From assembly GCF_039534915.1 (NCBI RefSeq), contig NZ_BAAAWE010000001.1:7068001-7132000 (forward strand): a stretch of DNA of 64,000 bases. The letters are read 5' to 3'. This document shows positions 43,441-52,328 of this stretch, piece after piece (the first letter of the stretch is position 1; every line of letters begins with the position of its first letter). The stretch is from Streptomyces roseofulvus (GTDB lineage: Bacteria; Actinomycetota; Actinomycetes; Streptomycetales; Streptomycetaceae). The translations under genes were made by a program, and so were the position numbers. The notes beneath the pieces were generated by a model that had not been told where the DNA came from, did not search any database, and saw only the letters and a list, made by a program, of their open reading frames with translations.

Positions 43441-44691
43441 GTGAAGAACCGCTTGCTCGCCTGTCCGCTGGCTGCCGCCACCGCGCTCGCCCTCGCGGGC
43501 TGCGGGCTGTTGCCCGGGACCGGGGGCCAGACCCGCACGGTCGACATCTGGCTCATGCGGGACAGCGTCAGCGACGACTTCCTGAACCGCTTCACCGAGG
43601 CGTACGAGGACGAGCACGGCGACGTCGAGCTCAACGTCACCATCCAGGACTGGACCGGCATCGGCAAGAAGGTCATCGAGGCCATCAAGGGCGGCGGCGG
43701 CCCGGACCTCATCGAGGTCGGCAACACCCAGGTCGCCCAGTACGCCGACACCGACCGGCTCTTCGACCTCACCCTGGAGTCCGTCCGGGACCTCGGCGGC
43801 GAGGACTGGCTCCCCGGACTCGCCGAGCCCGGCAGCGTCGGCGGCTCGCAGTACGGCATCCCCTGGTACGCCGCCAACCGCATCGTGATCTACAACAAGG
43901 ACCTCTTCGCCGCGGCCGGCGTCGACGGCCCGCCCGCCACCCGCGCGGAGTGGCTCGACGTCACCGAGAAGCTCAACCGCCAGGGCTCCCAGGGCATCTA
44001 CCTGGCGGGCCAGGACTGGTACACCCTCGCCGGCTTCATCTGGGACGAGGGCGGGGAGCTCGCCGTCGACGACGGCGGCGTGTGGACCGGCACCCTCGAC
44101 AGCCCCGCGGCCCTGCGCGGCATGGACTTCTACAAGGAACTCCAGTCCCTCGGCTCCGGACCGAAGGACGCGGACGAGCAGAACCCGCCCCAGGCCGAGG
44201 TCTTCGCCCGCGGCGACGTCGCCCAGATCGTCGCCGTGCCCAGCGCCGTCGCCGCCATCCTCAAGGCCAACCCCGCCCTGGAGGGCAAGCTGGGTTACTT
44301 CCCCATCCCCGGCAAGAAGGCCGGCACCCCCTGCGCGGTCTTCACCGGCGGTTCCGACCTGATCATCCCGGAGAACGCCCCCGATCGCGCCGCCGCCCTC
44401 GACGTCGTCAAGGCGCTGGCCGGCGAGAAGTGGCAGACGGAACTCGCCCGGGCCATGGGCTACGTGCCCAACAAGAAGAGCCTCGCCTCGGTCGTCTCCG
44501 GCCAGGAGGCGACCGCGGCCATGGCCGCCGGCGCCGCCAACGGCCGCGCCACGCCCAACTCCCCCCAGTGGGCCAGCGTCGAGGGCGACAACCCCATCAA
44601 GCCCTTCATGACCGCCGTCCTGGAGGGCGAGAACGCCGAGAAGGCCGCCCGCGCCGCCTCCGAGGCCATCACCGACACCCTGGCCGAGTGA
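43441..44691 (+). CDS. Sugar ABC transporter substrate-binding lipoprotein (orphan)
   Basis: A 416-aa binding protein of the MalE/family 1 type: lipobox ALAGC (Cys21), then VDIWLMRDSVSDDFLNRFTE, GGGGPDLIEVGNTQVAQYAD, YGIPWYAANRIVIYNKDLF and VFTGGSDLIIPENAPDRAAA. Family members capture oligosaccharides outside the cell. No permease or ATPase gene lies next to it, so it must use a transporter encoded elsewhere (in Streptomyces, MsiK is the shared ATPase). The dre-like site suggests an aminosugar or chitin-derived ligand. GAAGGTGA precedes the GTG start. Confidence 0.88.
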   Translation: MKNRLLACPLAAATALALAGCGLLPGTGGQTRTVDIWLMRDSVSDDFLNRFTEAYEDEHGDVELNVTIQDWTGIGKKVIEAIKGGGGPDLIEVGNTQVAQYADTDRLFDLTLESVRDLGGEDWLPGLAEPGSVGGSQYGIPWYAANRIVIYNKDLFAAAGVDGPPATRAEWLDVTEKLNRQGSQGIYLAGQDWYTLAGFIWDEGGELAVDDGGVWTGTLDSPAALRGMDFYKELQSLGSGPKDADEQNPPQAEVFARGDVAQIVAVPSAVAAILKANPALEGKLGYFPIPGKKAGTPCAVFTGGSDLIIPENAPDRAAALDVVKALAGEKWQTELARAMGYVPNKKSLASVVSGQEATAAMAAGAANGRATPNSPQWASVEGDNPIKPFMTAVLEGENAEKAARAASEAITDTLAE

Positions 44692-44865
44692 TCCGGCCCG
44701 CGGCGCCCCCGGGCGGGCGCCGCGGAGCATTCAGCCGTCCCACACCCGCGATCCCCCGGACGGTCATGTCGAATCCAGCCGGCGGCGGAAGAAACGAGGT
44801 GCCGGCCCGCACCGCTCGCGGACCGGCGCCGACCCCTCACCTTCCGTACGCCGGAGGAGACCGTC

Positions 44866-45714
44866 ATGCCCGCACTCTCGCCCGCGCTCGCCGACTCCGC
44901 CGCACCGGCCGTCCCCGTGCCGGCCGGCATCGACCCCGTCGCCGTCCCCGCGCGGTCCGGCCCGGCCGGCGGCGCCCCGTCCGGCCCCCGCTACCTCGTG
45001 GGTCTCGCCCGCGACCAGGAGGACGTCCGGGCCGCCCAGCGCCTCCGTCACCTGGTCTTCGCCGGCGAGATGGGCGCCCGCCTGGACGGACCCAAACCGG
45101 GCCTCGACACCGACGCCTTCGACGCCTACTGCGACCACCTCCTGGTCCGCGAGGAGTCCACCGGCGAGATCGTCGGCACCTACCGGATCCTGCCGCCCGA
45201 GCGGGCCGCCGTCGCCGGCCGCCTCTACGCGGAGACCGAGTTCGACCTCACCCGGCTCGCCCCCGTCCGCCACGACCTCGTCGAGGTCGGCCGCTCCTGC
45301 GTCCACCCCGCCCACCGCAACGGCGCCGTCATCGCCCTCATCTGGGCCGGTCTCGCCCGCTACATGACCCGCACCGGCCACGAGTGGCTGGCCGGCTGCT
45401 GCTCGATCCCGCTCGCCGACGGCGGCACCCTCGCCGCCGCCACCTGGGACACCGTCAGGGCGAAGCACCTCGCCCCCGAGGAGTACTGGGTCACCCCGCA
45501 CCGGCTGTGGAACTCCGACGGCGTCCGCCGCCCCGAGGGCCGCACCGAACTGCCCGCCCTGCTCCGCGGCTACCTCCGGCTCGGCGCCTGGGTCTGCGGA
45601 GCCCCCGCCCACGACCCCGACTTCGGCGTCGCCGACCTCTACGTGCTGCTGTCGCTGCGCCGGACCGACCCCCGCTACCTGCGTCACTTCCTCTCGCTCG
45701 TCCCGGCCTCGTGA
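44866..45714 (+). CDS. olsB: Ornithine-acyl-ACP N-acyltransferase (OlsB-like)
   Basis: A 282-aa GNAT-fold enzyme of the ornithine-lipid/hemolysin-acyltransferase family. After a Pro/Ala N-terminus of about 40 residues come RHLVFAGEMGA, DAFDAYCDHLLV, GTYRILPPE, VEVGRSCVHPAHRNG and WLAGCCSIPLADGG, the conserved OlsB elements. It attaches a 3-hydroxy-fatty acid from ACP to the alpha-amino group of ornithine to give lyso-ornithine lipid at the cytoplasmic membrane. The GTG of the next gene overlaps its stop, and that gene is the matching O-acyltransferase. The S. coelicolor pair SCO0921/SCO0920 is comparable. Confidence 0.87.
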   Translation: MPALSPALADSAAPAVPVPAGIDPVAVPARSGPAGGAPSGPRYLVGLARDQEDVRAAQRLRHLVFAGEMGARLDGPKPGLDTDAFDAYCDHLLVREESTGEIVGTYRILPPERAAVAGRLYAETEFDLTRLAPVRHDLVEVGRSCVHPAHRNGAVIALIWAGLARYMTRTGHEWLAGCCSIPLADGGTLAAATWDTVRAKHLAPEEYWVTPHRLWNSDGVRRPEGRTELPALLRGYLRLGAWVCGAPAHDPDFGVADLYVLLSLRRTDPRYLRHFLSLVPAS

Positions 45715-46697
45715 ACGGCGCGGTCCCGCTCCCGTCGCCGTGGCTGCCCACGGCGCCGTGCACCCCGGGCCGCCCCTGCGCGGCCCACCCGGACCCCGCC
45801 CCCGCCGCCTTCCGGCCCGCGCCCGCCCCGCTGGCCTGCGCCCGCCTGGCGGCCGGGCTCGCGACCGTGCTCCTCGGGGTGCTCCTCCTCCCGGCGGCGG
45901 GCCTGCTGCCCGCCGCCGGCAGGCTCGCCCTCGTACGGCTCTGGGCGCGGACGGTCGTCCGCGCCTTCGGCGTCCGGCCGGCCGTCACCGGAGCCCACCG
46001 CGCCGGCGCCGGGCCCGCCCTCGTGGTCGCCAACCACGTGTCCTGGCTGGACATCCCCCTCGTCGCCGCCGTCCTGCCCGGCCGGATGGTCGCCAAGCGG
46101 GAGGTGCGCGACTGGCCGGTGCTCGGGGCCCTCGCCGCTCTCGGCGGCACCCTCTTCCTCGACCGCGACGGGCTACGCCGGCTGCCCGGCGCCGTGCGCG
46201 GGGTCGCGGGGGCGCTGGCGGCGGGCGGCCGGGTGACCGCCTTCCCCGAGGGCTCCACCTGGTGCGGCCGGGCCGGCGGGCGGTTCCGCCCGGCCCTCTT
46301 CCAGGCCGCCGTGGACACGGGCGCCGACGTCCAGCCGGTGCGGATCGACTACCGGCCGCACGGGGCCGCGGCGTACGTGGGGGAGGACCCGCTGGGCGCC
46401 TCGCTGTGGCGGGTGGTGCGGACGCCGGGACTGACCGCCTGCGTTCGGATACTGGATCCGATATCCGTGATCCAGTATCCGGACCGCAGGCTCCTCGCCG
46501 CCGCGGCCCAGCGCGCCGTCCACTCCTCGGCAGCCCCGCCCCCGCGCACCGCCCCGCTCCCCGCCGTCCCCCGGCAGCCTGCCGCGGCCGGCTACCGCGC
46601 CGTCGCCAGTGACAACGCGAACCGGCCCTCCCCGTCCGTCCACCACCGCGACAGCTCGAACCCGGCCTCCGCCAGCTCCGCCCGCACCCCCTCCTGA
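45711..46697 (+). CDS. olsA: PlsC-like lyso-ornithine-lipid O-acyltransferase (OlsA-like)
   Basis: A 328-aa membrane-bound acyltransferase with one hydrophobic helix (ATVLLGVLLLPAAGLL) and the PlsC motifs NHVSWLD (HX4D catalytic pair), KREVRDWPVLG, FPEGSTW and the GADVQPVRIDY block. It adds the second acyl chain to complete ornithine lipid. The conserved domain ends near residue 245. The remaining ~80 residues contain the 46446-46481 inverted repeat (RILDPISVIQYPDR) and a Pro/Ser tail that runs 106 bp antisense into egtD, so the C-terminus is probably not original. GTGA overlap with olsB. Confidence 0.85.
   Translation: MNGAVPLPSPWLPTAPCTPGRPCAAHPDPAPAAFRPAPAPLACARLAAGLATVLLGVLLLPAAGLLPAAGRLALVRLWARTVVRAFGVRPAVTGAHRAGAGPALVVANHVSWLDIPLVAAVLPGRMVAKREVRDWPVLGALAALGGTLFLDRDGLRRLPGAVRGVAGALAAGGRVTAFPEGSTWCGRAGGRFRPALFQAAVDTGADVQPVRIDYRPHGAAAYVGEDPLGASLWRVVRTPGLTACVRILDPISVIQYPDRRLLAAAAQRAVHSSAAPPPRTAPLPAVPRQPAAAGYRAVASDNANRPSPSVHHRDSSNPASASSARTPS
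46446..46481. repeat. 36-bp inverted repeat within the olsA 3' part, with 13-base motif
   Basis: Arms CGGATACTGGATC (46446-46458) and GATCCAGTATCCG (46469-46481) are perfectly complementary over 13 bp around a 10-base centre. Bases 46454-46466 read GGATCCGATATCC, the motif also found at 37260, 60481, 60608 and 60635. It could fold as a hairpin beyond the egt operon end, or be a small inserted repeat. Confidence 0.7.
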
Positions 46698-47557
46698 CGG
46701 AACTTCGCCGACACCTCCGTCCGCAGCTCCTCACCCGCCTCGAACGGCACCACCAGATCGAGGTCCGGGATCTTCACGGTCAGCGCGTGCCGGGCCCGCA
46801 GCCGCATCTCGATCCACTCCCGCTCCCGGTCCCACCGGGCCACGTGGTCGAAGTCGGCCGGATCCGCGTCCGCGCCCAGCTCCCGGTCGATCACGGCCAG
46901 CACGTTCTTGTTGAACTCCGCCGTCACCCCGGCCGCGTCGTCGTACGCGGCCACCAGGGTCGACTCGTCCTTCACCAGGTCCGTGCCGAGCAGGAAACCG
47001 TCACCGGGCGCCGTCATCGACCGGACCGACCGCAGGAACGCCCGCCGCTCGTCCGGCAGCAGATTGCCGATCGTCCCGCCCAGGAACGCGACCAGCCGCG
47101 GCCCCGGCGTCTCCGGCAGCGTCATGCCCCGGGTGAAGTCGGCGACCAGGGCGTGCACCCGCAGCTCCGGCCGGTCGGCCAGCAGCGCCTCCGCCGCCCC
47201 CGTCAGCGCCGACTCGCTCACGTCCACCGGCACGTACGCGGCGAGGCCCGGCCGCAGCGCGTCGATCAGGAACCGGGTCTTCTCCGACGACCCCGACCCC
47301 AGCTCCACCAGCGTCCGGGCCCCGGTCGCCGCCGCGATCTCCGGGGCCCGGGCGACCAGGATCTCCCGCTCCGCCCGCGTCGGGTAGTACTCGGGCAGCC
47401 GGGTGATCTCGTCGAACAGCTCGCTGCCCCGCGCGTCGTAGAACCACTTCGGCGGCAGCTCCTTCGGCGAGCGGGTCAGCCCCTTCAGCACGTCGGCGCG
47501 CAGATCGGCGGCGGCCGCGTCCGGGGCGAGGGTGCGGGTCAGCTGGAACGTGCTCAC
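46592..47557 (-). CDS. egtD: L-histidine N-alpha-methyltransferase EgtD
   Basis: A 321-aa SAM-dependent enzyme that trimethylates histidine to hercynine, the first committed intermediate of ergothioneine. Family elements: PKELPPKWFYDARGSELFDE, the SAM loop VELGSGSSEKTRFLIDAL, VAFLGGTIGNLLPDERR, and the C-terminal EVSAKFRQEGVRAELAEAGF. Length is standard. GTG start overlaps the egtC stop (GTGA). Last gene of egtABCD; its 3' end overlaps the convergent olsA-like frame by 106 bp. Confidence 0.95.
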   Translation of the reverse strand: MSTFQLTRTLAPDAAAADLRADVLKGLTRSPKELPPKWFYDARGSELFDEITRLPEYYPTRAEREILVARAPEIAAATGARTLVELGSGSSEKTRFLIDALRPGLAAYVPVDVSESALTGAAEALLADRPELRVHALVADFTRGMTLPETPGPRLVAFLGGTIGNLLPDERRAFLRSVRSMTAPGDGFLLGTDLVKDESTLVAAYDDAAGVTAEFNKNVLAVIDRELGADADPADFDHVARWDREREWIEMRLRARHALTVKIPDLDLVVPFEAGEELRTEVSAKFRQEGVRAELAEAGFELSRWWTDGEGRFALSLATAR

Positions 47558-48306
47558 GCGGCGAACTCCTTGAGCGGGGTGAGGACGACGTCGGCCCGGG
47601 AGGCGGTGACGAGCGTCTGCTCGGGCACCTCCCGCCAGCCCGGATCGTCGTCGTACGGTTCGGAGGCCACGGCCACCCGGCCGCGACCGTGAAGGCACCA
47701 CAGACTGTTCCCCCAGGCCGTCGCCGCGATCCGGTCGCCGTCGGTGAGCAGCAGGTTGAGCCGCGCGTCCGGAGCGGCCTCGGCCGCCGCCAGGACCGTC
47801 CCGGCGAGCGCGTCACCGGGCGGCTGACCGGCCCGCAGCCGGTGCAGCACCAGCGCCCACAACAGCGCCGAGTCGGTCCGCGCCTCCAGTTCGAGCAGCT
47901 CGGCCGGCGTCAGGCCGGCGGCCAGCGGCGTCAGCGCCCCCGGCCAGCCGGGAACGGCTCCGTTGTGGCTGAAGAGCCACGGCCCGGAACCGAACGGCGC
48001 CGCCGCGGCCTCCCCGTCCGCGCCCGGCAGCGTCGCCCCCCGCACCGCGCCGAGCAGCGCCCGGCTCCGCACCACCCGGGCGAGGTCCGCGAAGGAGAGG
48101 TCGCCCCAGATGGGGCCGGTGCGCCGGTACCGGGCCGGGACCGGGTCGCCGTCCGCGTACCAGCCGACGCCGAAGCCGTCCGCGTTCACCACCCCGCTGA
48201 CCTGCGTGCGCGGCGCCCACGCCTGGCGCACCAGCGCGTGCGGCGGCCGCAGGAGCAGCTCGCCGAGCGCCACCGGCTCGCCGAGGTAGGCGATGTGGCG
48301 GCACAT
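47554..48306 (-). CDS. egtC: Ergothioneine gamma-glutamyl hydrolase EgtC
   Basis: A 250-aa class II glutamine-amidotransferase-like hydrolase. The N-terminal Cys2 (MCRHIAYLG) becomes the nucleophile after Met removal. NADGFGVGWYAD and the SHNGAVPGW segment form the active-site pocket. It removes the gamma-glutamyl group from the hercynyl-gamma-glutamylcysteine sulfoxide made by EgtB. ATG overlaps the egtB stop (ATGA) and its own stop overlaps egtD. Confidence 0.94.
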   Translation of the reverse strand: MCRHIAYLGEPVALGELLLRPPHALVRQAWAPRTQVSGVVNADGFGVGWYADGDPVPARYRRTGPIWGDLSFADLARVVRSRALLGAVRGATLPGADGEAAAAPFGSGPWLFSHNGAVPGWPGALTPLAAGLTPAELLELEARTDSALLWALVLHRLRAGQPPGDALAGTVLAAAEAAPDARLNLLLTDGDRIAATAWGNSLWCLHGRGRVAVASEPYDDDPGWREVPEQTLVTASRADVVLTPLKEFAA

Positions 48307-49655
48307 CAGTCCAGCTCCGCGGAGCGGGCGGTGCGGAAGCCGGCGAAGATCTGCCGCCGCACCGGATAGTCCCAGTTGCGGAAGGTGCCCCGGCAGGCCA
48401 CCGCGTCCACGGCGAACGAACCGCCGCGCAGCACCTTGTACTCCGGGCCGAAGAACACCTCCGAGTACTCCTTGTACGGGAAGGCGCGGAAGCCCGGGTA
48501 CGGCAGGAAGTCGCTCGCCGTCCACTCCCACACGTCCCCGATCAGCTGCCGCACCCCCAGCGGCGAGGCGCCCGCCGGGTAGCTCCCCGCCCGCGCGGGC
48601 CGCAGGTGCCGCTGGCCCAGATTGGCGTGGTCCGGGCCCGGATCGGCGTCGCCCCACGGATAGCGGCGGGAGCGGCCGCTCACCGGGTCGTGCCGCGCCG
48701 CCTTCTCCCACTCCGCCTCCGTCGGCAGCCGCCGGCCCGCCCAGCGGGCGTAGGCGTCCGCCTCGTACCAGCTGACGTGGACGACGGGCTCGTCCTCCGG
48801 CACCGGCTCGGTCACCCCGAACCGGCGGCGCAGCCACTGCCCGGCCTCCTGCCGCCAGAACAGCGGTGCCACGACGCCGTGTTCACGGATCTGGGCCCAG
48901 CCGTCCGGATGCCACCACCGCCGGTCGGTGTAGCCGCCGTCCGCCATGAAGGCCAGATAGGCGCCGTTGGTGACCGGCACGGTGTCGATGTGGAAGGCGG
49001 CCACCGTACGGGTGTGCGCGGGGCGCTCGTTGTCGAGCGCCCACGGCTCGTCCGAGGTGCCCATCGTGAACGGCCCGCCGGGTACCAGGACCTCCTCCGG
49101 CAGCGGGCCGGAAGGGTGGACCGGCGGTGGGGGAGCGGTCAGCGCGGCCGGCCCCCTCCGCAACTGATGGGTGATCAGCATGGTCTCGTCGTGCTGCTGT
49201 TCGTGCTGGGCGATCATGCCGAAGGCGAAGCCCGCGTCGAGCAGCGGCCGCCCCTCCATCCGGGCACCGGCCAGCACGTCCAGCACCCGGGTCCGCACGT
49301 CGGCGGCGTAGGCCCGGGCCTCCCCGGGCGACAGCAGGGGCAGCGAGGGGCGCTCGGAACGCGGATGGGCGAAGGCGTCGTACAGCGGGTCGATCTCCGG
49401 GCGCAGCGCCTCCCGGCCCGCGACCTCCCGCCACAGCCACAGCTCCTCCTGGTTCCCGATGTGGGCCAGGTCCCACACCAGCGGGGACATCAACGGCGAG
49501 TGCTGGGCCGTGAGTTCCCCGTCGTCCACGCTGTCGGTGAGGAGCCGGGTGCGCTCCCGGGCCCTGTTGAGCGCGGCCAGCGCGCGGGTCCGCAGCGCCT
49601 CCGCGTCGGCCGCCGTGCCCGCGCCGTTCGTCGTCGTGTCGGTCGTTCCGGTCAT
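48306..49655 (-). CDS. egtB: Hercynine oxygenase / sulfoxide synthase EgtB
   Basis: A 449-aa non-heme iron enzyme that joins hercynine and gamma-glutamylcysteine with O2. The N-terminal DinB-like domain carries the iron ligands: His65 (WDLAHIGNQEE) and the HX3HXE motif His151-His155-Glu157 (QHEQQHDE). The C-terminal FGE-sulfatase-like domain has VPGGPFTMGTSDEPWALDNE, HVSWYEADAYARWAGRRLPT and VLRGGSF. Complete and of normal length. ATGA overlaps on both sides with egtA and egtC. Confidence 0.95.
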   Translation of the reverse strand: MTGTTDTTTNGAGTAADAEALRTRALAALNRARERTRLLTDSVDDGELTAQHSPLMSPLVWDLAHIGNQEELWLWREVAGREALRPEIDPLYDAFAHPRSERPSLPLLSPGEARAYAADVRTRVLDVLAGARMEGRPLLDAGFAFGMIAQHEQQHDETMLITHQLRRGPAALTAPPPPVHPSGPLPEEVLVPGGPFTMGTSDEPWALDNERPAHTRTVAAFHIDTVPVTNGAYLAFMADGGYTDRRWWHPDGWAQIREHGVVAPLFWRQEAGQWLRRRFGVTEPVPEDEPVVHVSWYEADAYARWAGRRLPTEAEWEKAARHDPVSGRSRRYPWGDADPGPDHANLGQRHLRPARAGSYPAGASPLGVRQLIGDVWEWTASDFLPYPGFRAFPYKEYSEVFFGPEYKVLRGGSFAVDAVACRGTFRNWDYPVRRQIFAGFRTARSAELD

Positions 49656-50911
49656 GACGTCATCACCTGGAGTTCGTCGGCCGGGCAGCCCCCGGGATCC
49701 ACGTACCGTTCCTGGAAGGCGTCCACGGCCCGTCGCACCCGCTCGGTCGCGCCGATCCGGCGCAGCGCGGGCCGGGCGGCCGCGAAGGCGTCGAGGGCGA
49801 CCGCGTGCAGGGCCGGATCGGCGAGCCCGTCGCGGGCCGCGCGCCGCCACAGCGGGTTGCGGGGCGCCGGATCCGCGCCGGCCAGCGCCGCCAGCGGCCG
49901 TACCGCCCGGTACACCGACTCCGCCGCCTCCGCGTCCTCGAAGACCGCCGTGGTCAGCGCCACCGGCACCATCCAGCCGTCCGCGCCCGGCTGCGCGTCG
50001 ATCATCCGCAGCTCCAGATGGCCGCGCGGCCGGACCGGCGGGAAGAGCGTCGTCAGGTGGTAGCGCAGGTCGTCGGCGTCGGCCGGCCGCGGCCCGCCGG
50101 TCCGCAGCCACTCCCGGAAGGTCAGCCCCTCCGGCACCAGCCACGGGCCCTCCTCCGCGCGGACGCAGAGCACCGGCGTGTCCAGGACGTGCGCGGTCCA
50201 CTCGGCGCGCGGCTCGCCGTCCGCCGGCGGCGCGAGACTCCGCCGCGGATCGAGGTCCGCCCACAGCGACTGCCGGGTGGAGCGCCAGCCGGTGCGGTGC
50301 CCGCCGTGCTGCGGGGAGTTGGCGAAGACCGCCACCAGCACCGCGCCGAACAGGTGCGCCAGCTCCCAGCGGCGCAGATAGCCCAGCGGGCCCGGCTCCT
50401 CGTGGCCGGCGTCCAGGCAGACCTGGACCGAGGCCGACTCGCACATCATCGCCCGGCCCGCCGGGCCCGTCCGGGCGAGCGCGGTCTCCATCGCGTCGTA
50501 CCGCGGCTCGCGCAGCACCCGCTCGCGCGGCGCGTGCCAGGGGTCGACCCCGTAGCCGCTCAGCGTCAGGCCGAGCGGGCCCAGCGCCGACCGCACCGCC
50601 GCCAGGTCGGAGGCGAGCGAGTCCAGGCATTCCATCAGGGAACCGGCCGGTCGCGAGCTGAGCTCCAGCTGACCGCCGGGTTCGAAGGTGAGCGCCGACA
50701 CCAGCGGCAGGGACCGTACGGTGTCGAGCGCCGTCGCCAGCCGGGTCGGACGCACCGGCTCGCGCGGGTCGCGCAGGTCGTGGACGAGCCATTCCAGCTC
50801 CGCCCCCACGGTCCGGGGCGGGCCGGTCTTGAAACAGATACAGCGCAGCAGGTCCTCCGCCGCCTCCTCGGTGAGGGGCGGACCGCCGCGCGGGGTGCCG
50901 CTGGGCGCCAT
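49652..50911 (-). CDS. egtA: Glutamate-cysteine ligase EgtA
   Basis: A 419-aa GCS2-type ligase that makes gamma-glutamylcysteine with ATP for EgtB. Seen: GAELEWLVHDL near residue 35, FEPGGQLELSSRPAGSL, MCESASVQVCLDAG, and RGHLELRMIDAQPG. I chose the ATG at 50911 because CCTGGAGG lies 8 bp before it; a frame start at 50965 lacks such a site. First gene of egtABCD with a recognisable promoter at 50964-50992. Confidence 0.93.
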   Translation of the reverse strand: MAPSGTPRGGPPLTEEAAEDLLRCICFKTGPPRTVGAELEWLVHDLRDPREPVRPTRLATALDTVRSLPLVSALTFEPGGQLELSSRPAGSLMECLDSLASDLAAVRSALGPLGLTLSGYGVDPWHAPRERVLREPRYDAMETALARTGPAGRAMMCESASVQVCLDAGHEEPGPLGYLRRWELAHLFGAVLVAVFANSPQHGGHRTGWRSTRQSLWADLDPRRSLAPPADGEPRAEWTAHVLDTPVLCVRAEEGPWLVPEGLTFREWLRTGGPRPADADDLRYHLTTLFPPVRPRGHLELRMIDAQPGADGWMVPVALTTAVFEDAEAAESVYRAVRPLAALAGADPAPRNPLWRRAARDGLADPALHAVALDAFAAARPALRRIGATERVRRAVDAFQERYVDPGGCPADELQVMTS

Positions 50912-50963
50912 CCGTGCACCTCCAGGTGCTGTCGCGGAACCGTTCGGGAAGCCGCTGCCTTCC

Positions 50964-50992
50964 ACCTAAAGGCACCGCCGGGCGGCGTGCAA
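50964..50992 (-). promoter_or_regulatory. Putative egtABCD promoter
   Basis: On the minus strand TTGCAC (50987-50992), a 17-bp spacer, then TTAGGT (50964-50969). This is close to the HrdB consensus and about 53 bp before the egtA start. Confidence 0.6.
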
Positions 50993-51152
50993 GAGCGCCT
51001 CAGCGCCCCCACGCGCGCCTCCTGTGCCCCCGAACGTCCGTAAATCGCCCTCGGATCGTCCGGGGGACGCCCCTCGGGCGGGGCGGACGGGGGACGGGGC
51101 CGTGCCGGAAAACCGTTTGTCCCGGTCCTGCCGAAACGATCATCCTGCGGGC

Positions 51153-51983
51153 ATGAGTGCACGACTGCGCGAGATCGCGCGGCAGACCGAGGCGATCGTC
51201 GCCGCCGGCTCCTACACCGCCCCCGACGGGCGGACCGTCTCCCTCCGTGAGGACCTCGCGGCCGCCCTGGCCGGAACGCGTCTCCACGGGCCCGCGCCCG
51301 TCCCGGTCACCCCCGGCACCGGCCGCCCGGGCCGGATCGAGGTGACCGGCGAGAGCAGCCTCGCCGCCGCCCGCCGGATGACCGCCGCCGACCCCGGCCG
51401 GCCGGTCGCCGTCCTGAACTTCGCCTCCGCCCGCAACCCCGGCGGCGGCTACCTCAACGGCGCGCAGGCCCAGGAGGAGGCGCTCTGCCGCTCCTCCGCC
51501 CTGCACGCCACCCTGCTCCGCGCGCCCGCCTACTACGAGCACCACCGCGGGGACCGGGACGCCTTCTACACCGACCGGGTGATCCACTCGCCCCGGGTGC
51601 CGGTCTTCCGCGACGACCGGGGCGCCCTGCTCGCCACCCCCTTCACCGTCGGCTTCCTGACCTCGCCCGCTCCGAACGCCGGCGTCGTCCGCCGCCGGAA
51701 CCCGGAGCAGGCCCACCGGCTGCCCGCCGCCCTGGCCTCGCGCGCCGAGCGGGTCCTGGAGACCGCCGCCGCCGAGGGGTACCGCCGGATCGTCCTCGGC
51801 GCCTGGGGCTGCGGCGTCTTCCAGAACGACCCGGCCGAGGTGGCGGGCGCCTTCAGGGCGCTGCTGACCGGTGACGGACGGTTCGCCGGCCATTTCGACG
51901 AGATCGTCTTCGCCGTCCTGGACCGCGCCTCCGGGGCCCCGACGCTGGCCGCGTTCCGCCGGGTCCTGGAGCCCTCCGGCTGA
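51153..51983 (+). CDS. TIGR02452 / microbial PARG-like protein
   Basis: A 276-aa cytoplasmic protein of the TIGR02452 family, related to bacterial poly(ADP-ribose) glycohydrolase. The signature is VAVLNFASARNPGGGYLNGA followed by AQEEALCRSSALH: the GGG-x6-QEE catalytic loop with its Glu pair is intact. C-terminal IVLGAWGCGVFQNDPAEVA fits the macrodomain loop. It should remove ADP-ribose from proteins or nucleic acids. It is divergent from egtA; the target is unknown. Confidence 0.88.
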   Translation: MSARLREIARQTEAIVAAGSYTAPDGRTVSLREDLAAALAGTRLHGPAPVPVTPGTGRPGRIEVTGESSLAAARRMTAADPGRPVAVLNFASARNPGGGYLNGAQAQEEALCRSSALHATLLRAPAYYEHHRGDRDAFYTDRVIHSPRVPVFRDDRGALLATPFTVGFLTSPAPNAGVVRRRNPEQAHRLPAALASRAERVLETAAAEGYRRIVLGAWGCGVFQNDPAEVAGAFRALLTGDGRFAGHFDEIVFAVLDRASGAPTLAAFRRVLEPSG

Positions 51984-52071
51984 GTGGCCCGCCATGCGCA
52001 CTTCGTACGGCCGTGCGAGCCTGAAGGGACACGGATCCGCGTCCGAGAGCCGTCGTACGGGAGGCACGATC

Positions 52072-52242
52072 GTGGGCAAGAAACAGACCCGGGTGAACAA
52101 GGGCGCCCGGACGGGCGGTCACGAGCACCGCGAGGCCGCGTCCGCCAAGGAGAAGGGCGGGAGCCCGTCCGCGGCCCAGGTGCCGCGGTCCGTCATCGAG
52201 ACGCCGTCCCACCGCCGAGAGCGGAAGTTCGGGCACAACTGA
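52072..52242 (+). CDS. Small basic hypothetical protein
   Basis: A 56-aa, highly charged peptide beginning GKKQTRVNKGARTGGHEHRE and ending VIETPSHRRERKFGHN. No hydrophobic segment, so cytoplasmic or nucleic-acid associated. GGGAGG precedes the GTG at 8 bp spacing, and a 16-bp terminator stem follows. I do not recognise the family; the composition resembles other small Streptomyces stress peptides, but that is a guess. Confidence 0.6.
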   Translation: MGKKQTRVNKGARTGGHEHREAASAKEKGGSPSAAQVPRSVIETPSHRRERKFGHN

Positions 52243-52269
52243 CCGCGGGGGACACGGGAGGCGGGGGAT

Positions 52270-52314
52270 GCGGGACGGGGCCCGGCGCCCTCGCGGCTCC
52301 GGGCCCCGTCCCGC
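52270..52314. terminator. Bidirectional terminator
   Basis: Perfect 16-bp stem GCGGGACGGGGCCCGG / CCGGGCCCCGTCCCGC with a 13-base loop, between the small basic gene and the convergent flotillin gene. Confidence 0.8.
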
Positions 52315-52328
52315 GCACCTCCGGGGTG

